Shown here: in pieces, positions 55,288 through 62,297 of the stretch
Position numbering within the stretch: position 1 is the stretch's first letter
Layout of the letters: every line of letters begins with the position of its first letter
Source: an uncultured Lacinutrix sp.
GTDB taxonomy: Bacteria > Bacteroidota > Bacteroidia > Flavobacteriales > Flavobacteriaceae
Length of the DNA: 64,000 bases
NCBI RefSeq assembly: GCF_947500325.1
Contig: NZ_CANMRQ010000002.1
Span: 372,001 to 436,000, forward strand
Direction: 5' to 3'
The notes under the pieces: generated by a model
The model's input: only the letters and a program-made list of their open reading frames with translations
Told to the model about the DNA's origin: nothing
The model's database searches: none
Translations under genes and position numbers: made by a program

Positions 55288-55307
55288 TCGACATTTATAA
55301 ATGTCGA
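55288..55307. repeat. Palindrome 3 upstream of the regulator pair
   Basis: TCGACATTTATAAATGTCGA is a perfect 20-base palindrome sharing the TCG-n3-TTTATAAA-n3-CGA pattern with palindrome 1. It lies 1771 bases from palindrome 2, the same spacing as between palindromes 1 and 2, so the three mark the junctions of the tandem duplication. Confidence 0.65.
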
Positions 55308-55401
55308 CTCGATATTTACAAATACCGATATACACCACTTGCAAATCACTTAATCCTGCCGCTACATTTGCCACGACACTAATTTTAAAAACCAACGTTT
55401 T

Positions 55402-55893
55402 ATGGCATTAGAAAATTTAATAAGCATCACTTTTACAGACGAAGAGTTAACACAATATGATGCACACCTTACAGGGATACAAACTTTACTTACAGGTAAA
55501 ACAGTAAACCTTACTCCAGAGCAACGCCAGCAATATGGACGTATTGCTAACCAAAATAAACTCATTGTAGATAAAGCCAAAGGTTATATGGAGCAACACC
55601 CACAATGGGTCCCTAATTTTATAGATAAGGCAGAGTTTGATCGCGATTATAATGCCCGCACTCAGGTAGAAACCAGAGCCCAACGTTTAGAAAATTTAGC
55701 ACAGCAATTATTAGATACCAAAACCTTACTAGACCACGACAATTATACTAATGCTTTAAGCTTTTACCGTATGCTTCGTTTTTTAGCAGGCGAAAACGAG
55801 CCAGGCACCAAAACAGTATACGAAGACATGAAAGTACTATTTGCAAAATCTACTAGTGCTACAAACAACACAAATAATAATACAAGTACTTAA
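55402..55893 (+). CDS. Hypothetical soluble helical protein (163 aa)
   Basis: A cytoplasmic, mostly helical protein with no signal peptide: ITFTDEELTQYDAHL, LTPEQRQQYGRIANQNKL, VDKAKGYMEQHPQWVPNF and TQVETRAQRLENLAQQLLDT. It ends in an Asn/Thr-rich low-complexity tail. Codons are noticeably richer in C and G than in neighbouring genes (GCC, CGC, CAG), which could mean recent transfer or high expression. The frame is unambiguous, and I recognise no function. A GTCAGTTCGAGTG repeat begins six bases after the stop. Confidence 0.75.
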   Translation: MALENLISITFTDEELTQYDAHLTGIQTLLTGKTVNLTPEQRQQYGRIANQNKLIVDKAKGYMEQHPQWVPNFIDKAEFDRDYNARTQVETRAQRLENLAQQLLDTKTLLDHDNYTNALSFYRMLRFLAGENEPGTKTVYEDMKVLFAKSTSATNNTNNNTST

Positions 55894-55898
55894 AGCTA

Positions 55899-55963
55899 CG
55901 TCAGTTCGAGTGAAATTTTGCAAAAATTTAGCCTGCCCTCAACTTGATTGGGGTATCGAGAAC
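55899..55963 (+). repeat. Interspersed repeat (GTCAGTTCGAGTG ... TATCGAGAAC), copy A
   Basis: CGTCAGTTCGAGTG (55899-55912) opens the element and TATCGAGAAC (55954-55963) closes it. Both end motifs recur in inverted order in copy B. The interior includes an AAATTTTGCAAAA inverted repeat. Confidence 0.7.
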
Positions 55964-56274
55964 TAGCATTACTGCTCTAAAAGCAGCTCTCTAAATATAT
56001 TTAGCAGCATTGTGTAAGCTGTAAAACAATCTAACAGACGATTGTTACCCATTGCCAAAGTACCTATAAAGCAACGAAAACGGCTACCTGCCCTTTTGTG
56101 TATGGGCTTATAGCATATTGCTAAGGGCTATAAGACCAAATATAATGCCTTGAGGTGATAACAAAAGGGCTTTTTAGGCTTAATAATAACAGTAAACAGT
56201 ATAAGAACGTGGGGCTAGTACTATAGTATTACTGCCAAAACCCATAAACCAGAGTGGTTTTTATAAAAGTAACT
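55964..56274. other. Non-coding island between two inverted repeat copies
   Basis: About 310 bases, less AT-rich than the surroundings, enclosed by repeat copies A and B. No open frame of convincing quality is present on either strand. Several short self-complementary stretches (for example GCAGCTCTCT and AGCAGC near 55980-56010) are visible, so a structured RNA or a decayed gene is possible. Nothing further can be supported. Confidence 0.3.
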
Positions 56275-56275
56275 G

Positions 56276-56328
56276 GTTCTCGATACATTCTATTGGCTTT
56301 ACAAGCCAATAGAACACTCGAACTGACG
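56276..56328 (-). repeat. Interspersed repeat, inverted copy B with perfect hairpin
   Basis: GTTCTCGATA (56276-56285) and CACTCGAACTGACG (56315-56328) are exact reverse complements of the ends of copy A. Between them, TTCTATTGGCTT (56288-56299) pairs perfectly with AAGCCAATAGAA (56303-56314) around a 3-base loop, a 12-bp hairpin. Confidence 0.72.
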
Positions 56329-56369
56329 CTACTTTTAGATCACAATTAGAAAAATATAATTAAAACCAA

Positions 56370-56546
56370 ATGCGCTTAAAATCGATACATTTTTTAAAAG
56401 TAGGGGTACTATTTACTGGTATTGGTTTACTGGCATTTGGTTTTAATTATATCACGCTTAGCCTTATAATAAATGGTAGTGCGATACTACTTATTTGTTA
56501 TGCCATATTTAGAATAAAAAAAGATTAATAATACATAAACACTAAT
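56370..56546 (+). CDS. Small membrane protein (58 aa), hypothetical
   Basis: ATG at 56370 opens a 58-residue frame. It has a short basic N-terminus (MRLKSIHF), two hydrophobic segments (KVGVLFTGIGLLAFGF and LIINGSAILLICYAIF) and a basic tail (RIKKRLIIHKH). That is a plausible two-helix membrane protein. It ends four bases before the start of the next lipoprotein gene, with which it could be co-transcribed. No homologue is recognised, and length alone makes it uncertain. Confidence 0.45.
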
Positions 56547-56550
56547 AATC

Positions 56551-57969
56551 ATGACACAAAACATTTTAAAACTTTTATTAAGTCTAACTTTAATTTTTAC
56601 AATATTTTCTTGTGAAAAAGACGACCAAGCAGTAATAGACGAATCTCAATTAGAAAAAAAAACACCATTAGTACTAAATAAAAAAATACCATTTGAACAT
56701 GCCTTACATTTTAATACAATACAAGAAAAAGTAAGCGATTTACAAACAAAAATAACTAACTTACAGTCTTTAAACAGAACTAGCGAAGACGATATTACAA
56801 TACTAACAGACGAAGTCTTGTATGTTACTTATGCTAGTACGCATACTTATACATTTAAAATTTTGCGAGAAACACCTCAAGCCTATATAGAGAATATTAC
56901 ACTGCATTATGATATAGATACAGACAATTATAAAGAGTACTTAGTGCAGTATCACGTACCAGCAGACCAATACGAAGCATTGTATAACGGTAGTATGCTA
57001 GAAAATTCAAATAATGTGGCTATTACGTTATTAGATACTGGTTTTTTTGAAACCAATACCCAAGCCAGAGATTGCGAACGGGTTTGCCAAACTATTTTTG
57101 TAGACTGCTCTTCAGGAGCACACCATGCTGGAAATGTAGGGAGTTGGGGAGGTTGTACTGCAAGTGAGGCGCCTTCTACTTATCAGTCTTGTGGCTCTGT
57201 TTGTGATGCAATCACTGCACCAGATGGGCCTTCTGGCGGAGGTGGTAACGATGGAGGTACTGGTGGTGACGTTGTTATCATTTCTAACCCATTACCTAAT
57301 GAACCTTGTGCAAATAGTAGTACTGGAGATACGGGTGTTAAAGACAATAATGGTGGTTGTGTAACGCTTGAAGAGGATGATTGTCCACCAGTATCATCAG
57401 ATGTCTTGTCGCAATTAGAAGAAGCTTTTGGAGAGGATAACGTATCTACTTTATGTGATGATGAATTATTAGAAAACGCTCCTGTAACCAATAGTATTGA
57501 AGATATTAATGCTCTTTTTGATGAAATAATGCAGCGTCAATTTCAATCAACAAGCCAAGGAGAGGTTGACCAAAACAACGTTAGAGCAGACACACAGTCT
57601 ATTCGTCTTTCCGATCCACCTGTTGAAGCAAATATTGTAACAACAGTAAGATTAAATGAACCGATAAATCCAGACGATGAGTGCGTTAATATAATTTCTG
57701 TAACATCTGAGGCGTCTGGAAACACAGCACTAACTAAATGGGAACAATTAGACTCAATAGATCCTAACGACCCTCTAAATGGAGTTTTAGTTACTAATAA
57801 AGATTTATTGGATGAGATTTGGATTGAGGTACGAGGCAAGTTAACGGTTGGTTCTCATTATGGAGATTTAGGTAAATTAGCAATTATTACAAGAATTGTA
57901 ACGGTTAAATTATACTATAACTACACTACAGGAGAGTTTATGAATGGTAGAATTTTAAGTTCATTTTAA
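56551..57969 (+). CDS. Cysteine-rich putative surface lipoprotein
   Basis: A 472-residue lipoprotein (lipobox TIFSC, C21) with acidic residues right after the Cys (EKDDQAVIDE), as in surface-exposed Bacteroidota lipoproteins. Residues about 50-75 look coiled-coil. Residues about 175-225 carry a cluster of Cys (DCERVCQTIFVDCSSG ... GGCTASEAPSTYQSCGSVCD) likely to form disulfides. A Gly-rich linker (SGGGGNDGGTGGD) leads to an acidic middle and a beta-rich C-terminal domain. No catalytic motif or T9SS tail is visible, and I recognise no function. It is followed by a second small lipoprotein gene. Confidence 0.78.
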   Translation: MTQNILKLLLSLTLIFTIFSCEKDDQAVIDESQLEKKTPLVLNKKIPFEHALHFNTIQEKVSDLQTKITNLQSLNRTSEDDITILTDEVLYVTYASTHTYTFKILRETPQAYIENITLHYDIDTDNYKEYLVQYHVPADQYEALYNGSMLENSNNVAITLLDTGFFETNTQARDCERVCQTIFVDCSSGAHHAGNVGSWGGCTASEAPSTYQSCGSVCDAITAPDGPSGGGGNDGGTGGDVVIISNPLPNEPCANSSTGDTGVKDNNGGCVTLEEDDCPPVSSDVLSQLEEAFGEDNVSTLCDDELLENAPVTNSIEDINALFDEIMQRQFQSTSQGEVDQNNVRADTQSIRLSDPPVEANIVTTVRLNEPINPDDECVNIISVTSEASGNTALTKWEQLDSIDPNDPLNGVLVTNKDLLDEIWIEVRGKLTVGSHYGDLGKLAIITRIVTVKLYYNYTTGEFMNGRILSSF

Positions 57970-58028
57970 TCACTTATTTTAATTAATTACTCAAGTCTTT
58001 TTTAAGGCTTGAGTTTAAATAACAAATC

Positions 58029-58454
58029 ATGAAAAATCTATTTTTATTATCTATACTACTTTTTCTATTAAGTTGTAAAACCGCACAACAAAAAACAGTT
58101 ATAAAATACTTGTCATTAACAAGTAATGAATATAAAACAATTAAAAAAGATAAAGAAGTTGTTAATAATTTATATTTTTTAATAAAAGACTCTGTGCAAA
58201 CAAAAAAATTAAGTAAAGCTTTAAACCTGTACTTAACAGGAAAAGACACTAGAAAACAACTAATACAAGCAATGGAAATGTATAGTGTTTTTGGTAACGA
58301 TGTTGAAATAACAGATATTAAAATAGACTCTACAAATAACAATTATATTAAGTTTAAATCTTTAGAAGAACTTAAAGCTTTTGAAAAAAAATTAACTAAA
58401 GGGCTTGAAGCTCGTGGCGGTAATATTCGAGACCTTAAAAAAGACACGTTATAA
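58029..58454 (+). CDS. Small putative lipoprotein (141 aa)
   Basis: The signal peptide ends in a lipobox (LFLLSCKTA, C16). The mature part is charged and helical (TSNEYKTIKKDKEVVNNLYF, SLEELKAFEKKLTKGLEARG) with no recognised domain. The residues after the Cys are not acidic, so a periplasmic-facing location is likely. A frameshifted sequence with the same signal-peptide pattern starts directly afterwards at 58456, which suggests a local duplication. Confidence 0.68.
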   Translation: MKNLFLLSILLFLLSCKTAQQKTVIKYLSLTSNEYKTIKKDKEVVNNLYFLIKDSVQTKKLSKALNLYLTGKDTRKQLIQAMEMYSVFGNDVEITDIKIDSTNNNYIKFKSLEELKAFEKKLTKGLEARGGNIRDLKKDTL

Positions 58455-58455
58455 C

Positions 58456-58531
58456 ATGAAACAATTATTTTTATTATTAACATTATTTTTTTCTTTTTAA
58501 CTGTAAAACATTAGAACAAAAAAGCTTTTAA
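58456..58531 (+). pseudogene. Frameshifted lipoprotein remnant
   Basis: ATG at 58456 gives MKQLFLLLTLFFSF and a stop. Removing one T from the T run at 58486-58492 restores MKQLFLLLTLFFLFNCKTLE, a normal lipobox very like that of the gene just upstream (LLFLLSCKTAQQK). Further stops follow within 25 codons. This is best read as a broken second copy of a small lipoprotein gene; a sequencing error in the homopolymer cannot explain all the stops. Confidence 0.5.
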
Positions 58532-58597
58532 TGAAAAACACAAGAAAAAAGATTTTCTTTAAACAGTTTACAATACTAACAAAACAATAACGCAACT

Positions 58598-58717
58598 ATG
58601 GATTTAATTACACCTGATTATGGATTAGTTATTTGGAGTATAGTACAAATACTAATTGCTATAGCTATTCTTTATGTACTATATAAAGTAGTAAGAAAGT
58701 ATCTAAATACTAAATAA
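58598..58717 (+). CDS. Mini membrane protein resembling the N-terminus of ATP synthase subunit b (39 aa)
   Basis: ATG at 58598 encodes 39 residues: a polar start (MDLITPDYGLVIW), one hydrophobic helix and a basic end (KVVRKYLNTK). MDLITPDxGLxxW is how AtpF begins in many Bacteroidota, but here the soluble stalk is absent. It may be a genuine short membrane protein or a detached fragment. A strong hairpin terminator follows at 58729. Confidence 0.5.
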   Translation: MDLITPDYGLVIWSIVQILIAIAILYVLYKVVRKYLNTK

Positions 58718-58728
58718 GTTAATACATT

Positions 58729-58788
58729 AAAAGAGCCTGTTTTAAAAGAGATGCTATAAAAGTATACTTTTTTATACAGGCTCTTTTT
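58729..58788 (+). terminator. Terminator after the mini membrane protein gene
   Basis: AAAAGAGCCTGT (58729-58740) pairs perfectly with ACAGGCTCTTTT (58776-58787) and is followed by T residues. The long loop contains a second small hairpin. Confidence 0.75.
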
Positions 58789-58807
58789 TAATAAAAACAC
58801 TAAAACC

Positions 58808-58984
58808 ATGGAAAATAGCTTTTACACGCTAGGAATATTATCAATATTAATAATCGTTTTTAAGTTTATAATGATGCTATTTGCTATTACAGCAGGCTAT
58901 TATGTACTTAAGTTGCTTATGCTATACCAAACGTATTTAAAGCTAAAAATTCAAGATTTAAATCGTAAAATGGGGCAAGAGTAA
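58808..58984 (+). CDS. Small membrane protein (58 aa), hypothetical
   Basis: ATG at 58808 opens a 58-residue frame. One or two hydrophobic segments (LGILSILIIVFKFIMMLFAI and TAGYYVLKLLMLY) are followed by a basic amphipathic tail (KLKIQDLNRKMGQE). It is bracketed by terminators at 58729 and 59009, which is the spacing expected of a small independent gene. No family is recognised. Confidence 0.5.
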   Translation: MENSFYTLGILSILIIVFKFIMMLFAITAGYYVLKLLMLYQTYLKLKIQDLNRKMGQE

Positions 58985-59008
58985 GCTATATGTCTAAATA
59001 ATAATAAT

Positions 59009-59039
59009 AAAACCATAACTATTTAGTTATGGTTTTTTT
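59009..59039. terminator. Bidirectional terminator
   Basis: AAAACCATAACTA (59009-59021) pairs with TAGTTATGGTTTT (59024-59036), with A/T runs on both sides. It lies between the convergent small membrane protein and SDR genes and overlaps the SDR stop codon. Confidence 0.82.
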
Positions 59040-60036
59040 GTTTCCAATCATGCTTTAAATACTGTAATGCCTCAATTAATGCTTGTTTAGACGACTTGGG
59101 GTTAAAACCCAAGTCCTGTCTAGATTTACTAATATCGTAATCTTGTTTTAACCCGTAAAACATATCTAAATAGTGTCTTTGTAATAAAGGGGCTTTGCCT
59201 GTTATTTTACTTCCAAATTCCATTATACTAGCAATGGCATATAACAACCATTTTGGAACTTTTTTGGGAATCTTTAATTTTAATTCTGGATATAATTCTG
59301 AAGCTATTTTTACACTATCTTGTAGTGTAGTATGTTGAGTGTTAGCTAAGATATAACGCGCTCTGTTTTTTCCTTTTAACATGGCTTGATAAGCACCAAA
59401 AGCAACATCTTTTACATCAATCCAATTTAAGGTAATATTAGTGTCTATTGGTATTTCTCCTTTTAGAATTTGATAGACTAATTTATTAGAATAACTTAAT
59501 TTATATGCTTCGCTACCAATCATTGCAGAGGGTAAAATTAAAACGGTTCTAATGTTGTATTGCTCGCTTAATTTTAGTGCAAGCTTATCTGAGTCATTTT
59601 TAGAATTAAAGTACCAATTTCTTCGGTCTTGATTATAACCATGATCTACATGTGCTGGTAGTTTTGTAAAATCTAATGCCGCTACAGAACTTACATAAAC
59701 AATGTTTTTAATGCCACAAGCTTTTGCTGCATCAAACACGTTTTGTGTGCCTTGCATATTAGTATCATAAATTTCGGCTTTTGGCTTTTTTGCCCACATA
59801 TTAAAATTAGCAGCTACCGCATAAATATTTGTAACGCCTTTAAATGCCTTTTTTAACGAAGCTTTGTCTGTAATATCTGCTTGCACAACGTCACAATCTA
59901 AACCTTCAAAAGGTGCTTTGTTATTAATGTTTCTAACAGTAGCTCTTACTTTTATGTTTTTAGAGAGTAATAACCTAACCAAGTTATTTCCTAAATGGCC
60001 ATTGGCTCCAGTTACTAATGAAATGTCGTTGCTCAT
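59023..60036 (-). CDS. NAD-dependent epimerase/dehydratase (extended SDR, dihydroflavonol reductase-like)
   Basis: A 337-residue extended short-chain dehydrogenase/reductase. The Rossmann motif VTGANGHLGNNLV has the TGxxGxxG glycines (G10, G13, G16). The active-site Tyr-Lys pair is Y142 and K146 (YFNSK), preceded by VYVSSVAAL with the catalytic Ser. The C-terminal KSRQDLGFNPKSSKQALIEA is typical of the dihydroflavonol-4-reductase-like branch, whose bacterial members act on varied sugar, sterol or ketone substrates. The Crp/Fnr-type regulator gene lies 59 bases upstream on the same strand and may control or be co-transcribed with it. Confidence 0.9.
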   Translation of the reverse strand: MSNDISLVTGANGHLGNNLVRLLLSKNIKVRATVRNINNKAPFEGLDCDVVQADITDKASLKKAFKGVTNIYAVAANFNMWAKKPKAEIYDTNMQGTQNVFDAAKACGIKNIVYVSSVAALDFTKLPAHVDHGYNQDRRNWYFNSKNDSDKLALKLSEQYNIRTVLILPSAMIGSEAYKLSYSNKLVYQILKGEIPIDTNITLNWIDVKDVAFGAYQAMLKGKNRARYILANTQHTTLQDSVKIASELYPELKLKIPKKVPKWLLYAIASIMEFGSKITGKAPLLQRHYLDMFYGLKQDYDISKSRQDLGFNPKSSKQALIEALQYLKHDWKQKNHN

Positions 60037-60095
60037 ATTTTATTATTTATATAAGCAAATGTCGTGAGCTTCTAGAATGTAAAAAATAACATTTG

Positions 60096-60665
60096 TTAGA
60101 AAGTAACCTGTTTTCTAATACGACTTAAAGATTGTGGTTCTATACCTAAAAAGGAAGCCATGTTTTCAACCGAAACGTTTAGTGCCAAATTAGGAAACTG
60201 GTTTATAAATTTAAGATAGCGCTCTTTGGCTGTTAATAATTGAAAATCTTTAACGCGATCTAATTTACAGTTTAAATGTTCATTGGTAACAAGCTCTACA
60301 AACTCGTTCCAAAACGAGGTATTGTCTCGCATGAAATCGAAATCTTTTTTTGAAATTCTTAATACGGTACAATTGGTAACGGTTTCGTAATAATCAATTG
60401 AAGGTGTTTTAGTCATGAAACTCTCTAAAGACGTAAACACATCATGCTGCTCTATAAGATGCTGAATAACTATTTTGCCATCTATATTTTGATAACCTTT
60501 TACAATGCCACTACTTAAAAAATAGATATAACGTTCTACTTGTCCTGCTTCTAAAAGTTTTGTGTTAGCAGAAACACTAAGCGTAGTAAAATAAGTTTCT
60601 ATTAATTTAATATCACTTGCTGTTATAGATACTCGTGATTTAATATAGTTAAGTAGCTCTCTCAT
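60096..60665 (-). CDS. Crp/Fnr family transcriptional regulator
   Basis: A 189-residue regulator with an N-terminal cyclic-nucleotide-binding-like beta barrel (about 20-115; NTKLLEAGQVERYIYFLSSG, then EQHDVFTSLESFM) and a short C-terminal winged HTH (NVSVENMASFLGIEPQSLSR). No Fe-S cysteine cluster is present, so it is not an FNR oxygen sensor. The phosphate-binding residues of true CRP are not clearly conserved, and its effector is unknown. Many Bacteroidota have such stand-alone members next to oxidoreductase genes, as here. Confidence 0.92.
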   Translation of the reverse strand: MRELLNYIKSRVSITASDIKLIETYFTTLSVSANTKLLEAGQVERYIYFLSSGIVKGYQNIDGKIVIQHLIEQHDVFTSLESFMTKTPSIDYYETVTNCTVLRISKKDFDFMRDNTSFWNEFVELVTNEHLNCKLDRVKDFQLLTAKERYLKFINQFPNLALNVSVENMASFLGIEPQSLSRIRKQVTF

Positions 60666-60748
60666 TTGTTATCATTTCTGTTAGTTAAATAAAGGTTGTC
60701 ATTTTAATGATGATTTAAAAGAAATAAGTAGTTGTATAGCGTTTTTAG

Positions 60749-61510
60749 TTAGTTTTTATAAACTTTGTTAGCAAATGCTATTTTGTCTTTTTGGAATATA
60801 GTTGGCTCAATTTCTGTATTGTAGGGAATTGTTTTAAAAATTATAGGCTTTTCTTTGTCTCCCCTATAAAAATCAAAAATTTGTTCTCTACTATTAATTA
60901 ATCCTCTTGTGGCAGCTAAAAAAATGATATAACTATCAAAGAAAGATACTTTAGTGTTATCCCAGACTATATAATAATCAGATAAATAAACAACTTTTGG
61001 TTCTTGATTATCTTCGTCTGGAAGAAAAGACATACAATCTGTTTCACTGTATAAATCAAAAAGGTATAACATATTGCCAAAGGAATTACCTTCATATACA
61101 TAGTCCCCAAAATGAGTAAAGAAATCTCCTGTTTCCGATTTGTCAAAATAATCTTGCTCGTATATAAAAACATCTTCAAAGGGTAGAATATTAATACATC
61201 CTATCTCAATATCTCTTTTAAAAGGGAGTTCTAAGTCTGTAAATAGCTCTGGTAACTTTTTGTATGATAACGCATCTAATTTTGATGATAGTTTCCATTT
61301 TATAGTTAAACCATTAAATTGACTATAAAAATTAAAAACAGATTCCATTTTTATTTTTTTATAAAAACTTGAAGACTCATGCAACTCCGTTATTAACTTT
61401 TCTAATTCTTTGGAATTGAGTCCTTCGTTGAATTTATATTCAGTCAATTCTAAATAGGGATTAGTTTTAATATCTATTATAATTTGTTCAAATAATTTTT
61501 TGTAGTCCAT
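60749..61510 (-). CDS. Hypothetical protein, possibly SMI1/KNR4 (SUKH)-like
   Basis: A 253-residue soluble protein, acidic, without a signal peptide or membrane segment. Segments such as FYSQFNGLTIKWKL and INILPFEDVFIYEQDYF, together with the length, resemble the SUKH (SMI1/KNR4) fold found in immunity proteins of polymorphic toxins. No toxin gene is adjacent. The match is by general pattern only, so a different fold is possible. It is monocistronic. Confidence 0.6.
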   Translation of the reverse strand: MDYKKLFEQIIIDIKTNPYLELTEYKFNEGLNSKELEKLITELHESSSFYKKIKMESVFNFYSQFNGLTIKWKLSSKLDALSYKKLPELFTDLELPFKRDIEIGCINILPFEDVFIYEQDYFDKSETGDFFTHFGDYVYEGNSFGNMLYLFDLYSETDCMSFLPDEDNQEPKVVYLSDYYIVWDNTKVSFFDSYIIFLAATRGLINSREQIFDFYRGDKEKPIIFKTIPYNTEIEPTIFQKDKIAFANKVYKN

Positions 61511-61850
61511 TTAAATAAAAGCATATTTTTTATAAACATAATACTAAACTGTACTTCTAAGATTAAATTTAGTAATTAATTTTAATGCGTATGGAAGTTC
61601 TTTTTTATTGAATATATTTTGTGTTAAAATTAACAGAATTATGTTAATTCTCTTAGATGCGAAATCTAAAATAAAAAGAGCGGCGTATATAATATTGTAA
61701 TTACAAAACTACCTGCAGTTTCATGAGACTGCTAAAAGATTCTCGGACTTTGTGGTAGACGATTTTCCGATATTTATTTTAACTCAATAGAATTTTATCG
61801 AAAATGAAACTTTTCATTTTAAGGTAAAAAATCAAAAAAATTACAAAACA
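61511..61850. other. Non-coding gap of 340 bases
   Basis: AT-rich with no convincing gene on either strand. It contains a GCAGT/ACTGC-based hairpin near 61710-61730 and a 9-bp perfect inverted repeat, AAAATGAAA (61801-61809) with TTTCATTTT (61812-61820), 30 bases before the start of the next gene. The latter may be an operator or leader hairpin. A divergent promoter pair for the flanking genes must lie here. Confidence 0.35.
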
Positions 61851-62240
61851 ATGAAAACAAATTTTAAAGTAGTAGTATTAGTAATATGTATCTCTTTTTT
61901 TAGCATATCAAGTTTTGCAACTAATACAGTAGAAACCCCTATAATAGAAGACGTAACAGTAATTAATGCACAAAAAAACACCGTAAAAGGCGTGTATAAA
62001 GGGCATGATGCTTCTGGCTATGTTTTTAGTATTGTTGACGAGTATGGAAGCGAAAGTAAAATGGTTTTTGAAAAAGTAGATGATGCCGTTTTAAAAGCTA
62101 ATGACTTAGAGTCTAAATCTTTAATTGGAGAGACATTTGAAATTACTTTTGAAAAAACAATGGCAGAACAATTAGATAGTAGTGGCGAAGTTGTTAGTCA
62201 AGAAATTAAAACAATAAAGGGATTAAAAGCATCTAGATAA
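61851..62240 (+). CDS. Small exported protein of unknown function (129 aa)
   Basis: The signal peptide (MKTNFKVVVLVICISFFSIS, cleaved near SSFAT) is followed by about 105 residues of beta-rich mature protein: KGVYKGHDASGYVFSIVDE, SKSLIGETFEITFEKT and VSQEIKTIKGLKAS. The pattern suggests a small periplasmic beta barrel, OB-fold-like. No cysteine and no lipobox. It is followed by a bidirectional hairpin terminator, so it is monocistronic. Confidence 0.75.
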   Translation: MKTNFKVVVLVICISFFSISSFATNTVETPIIEDVTVINAQKNTVKGVYKGHDASGYVFSIVDEYGSESKMVFEKVDDAVLKANDLESKSLIGETFEITFEKTMAEQLDSSGEVVSQEIKTIKGLKASR

Positions 62241-62257
62241 GAGGCTTAAATACAATC

Positions 62258-62297
62258 TAAAAAAAGGCTATCTATTTAATGAGATAGTCTTTTTTGT
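62258..62297. terminator. Bidirectional terminator
   Basis: A hairpin with AAAAAAGGCTATCT on one side and AGATAGTCTTTTTT on the other (one wobble) around an 8-base loop. It separates the convergent small exported protein and mannosyltransferase genes and overlaps the latter's 3' end. Confidence 0.8.

Noticed and set aside
55362-55683. Minus-strand open frames around the 163-residue hypothetical gene
   Set aside because: They are antisense overlaps; the plus-strand frame has regular helix-forming sequence and a clean start.
57164-57839. Several open frames overlapping the Cys-rich lipoprotein
   Set aside because: They are alternative-frame shadows of Gly- and Ser-rich codons in a gene with an intact signal peptide and single long frame.
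58598-58717. A truncated ATP synthase operon
   Set aside because: Only the first residues resemble AtpF, and no other atp gene is nearby.
51364-58984. A mobile element or prophage island
   Set aside because: No integrase, transposase, phage gene or tRNA-associated attachment site is visible; only repeats and a tandem duplication are.
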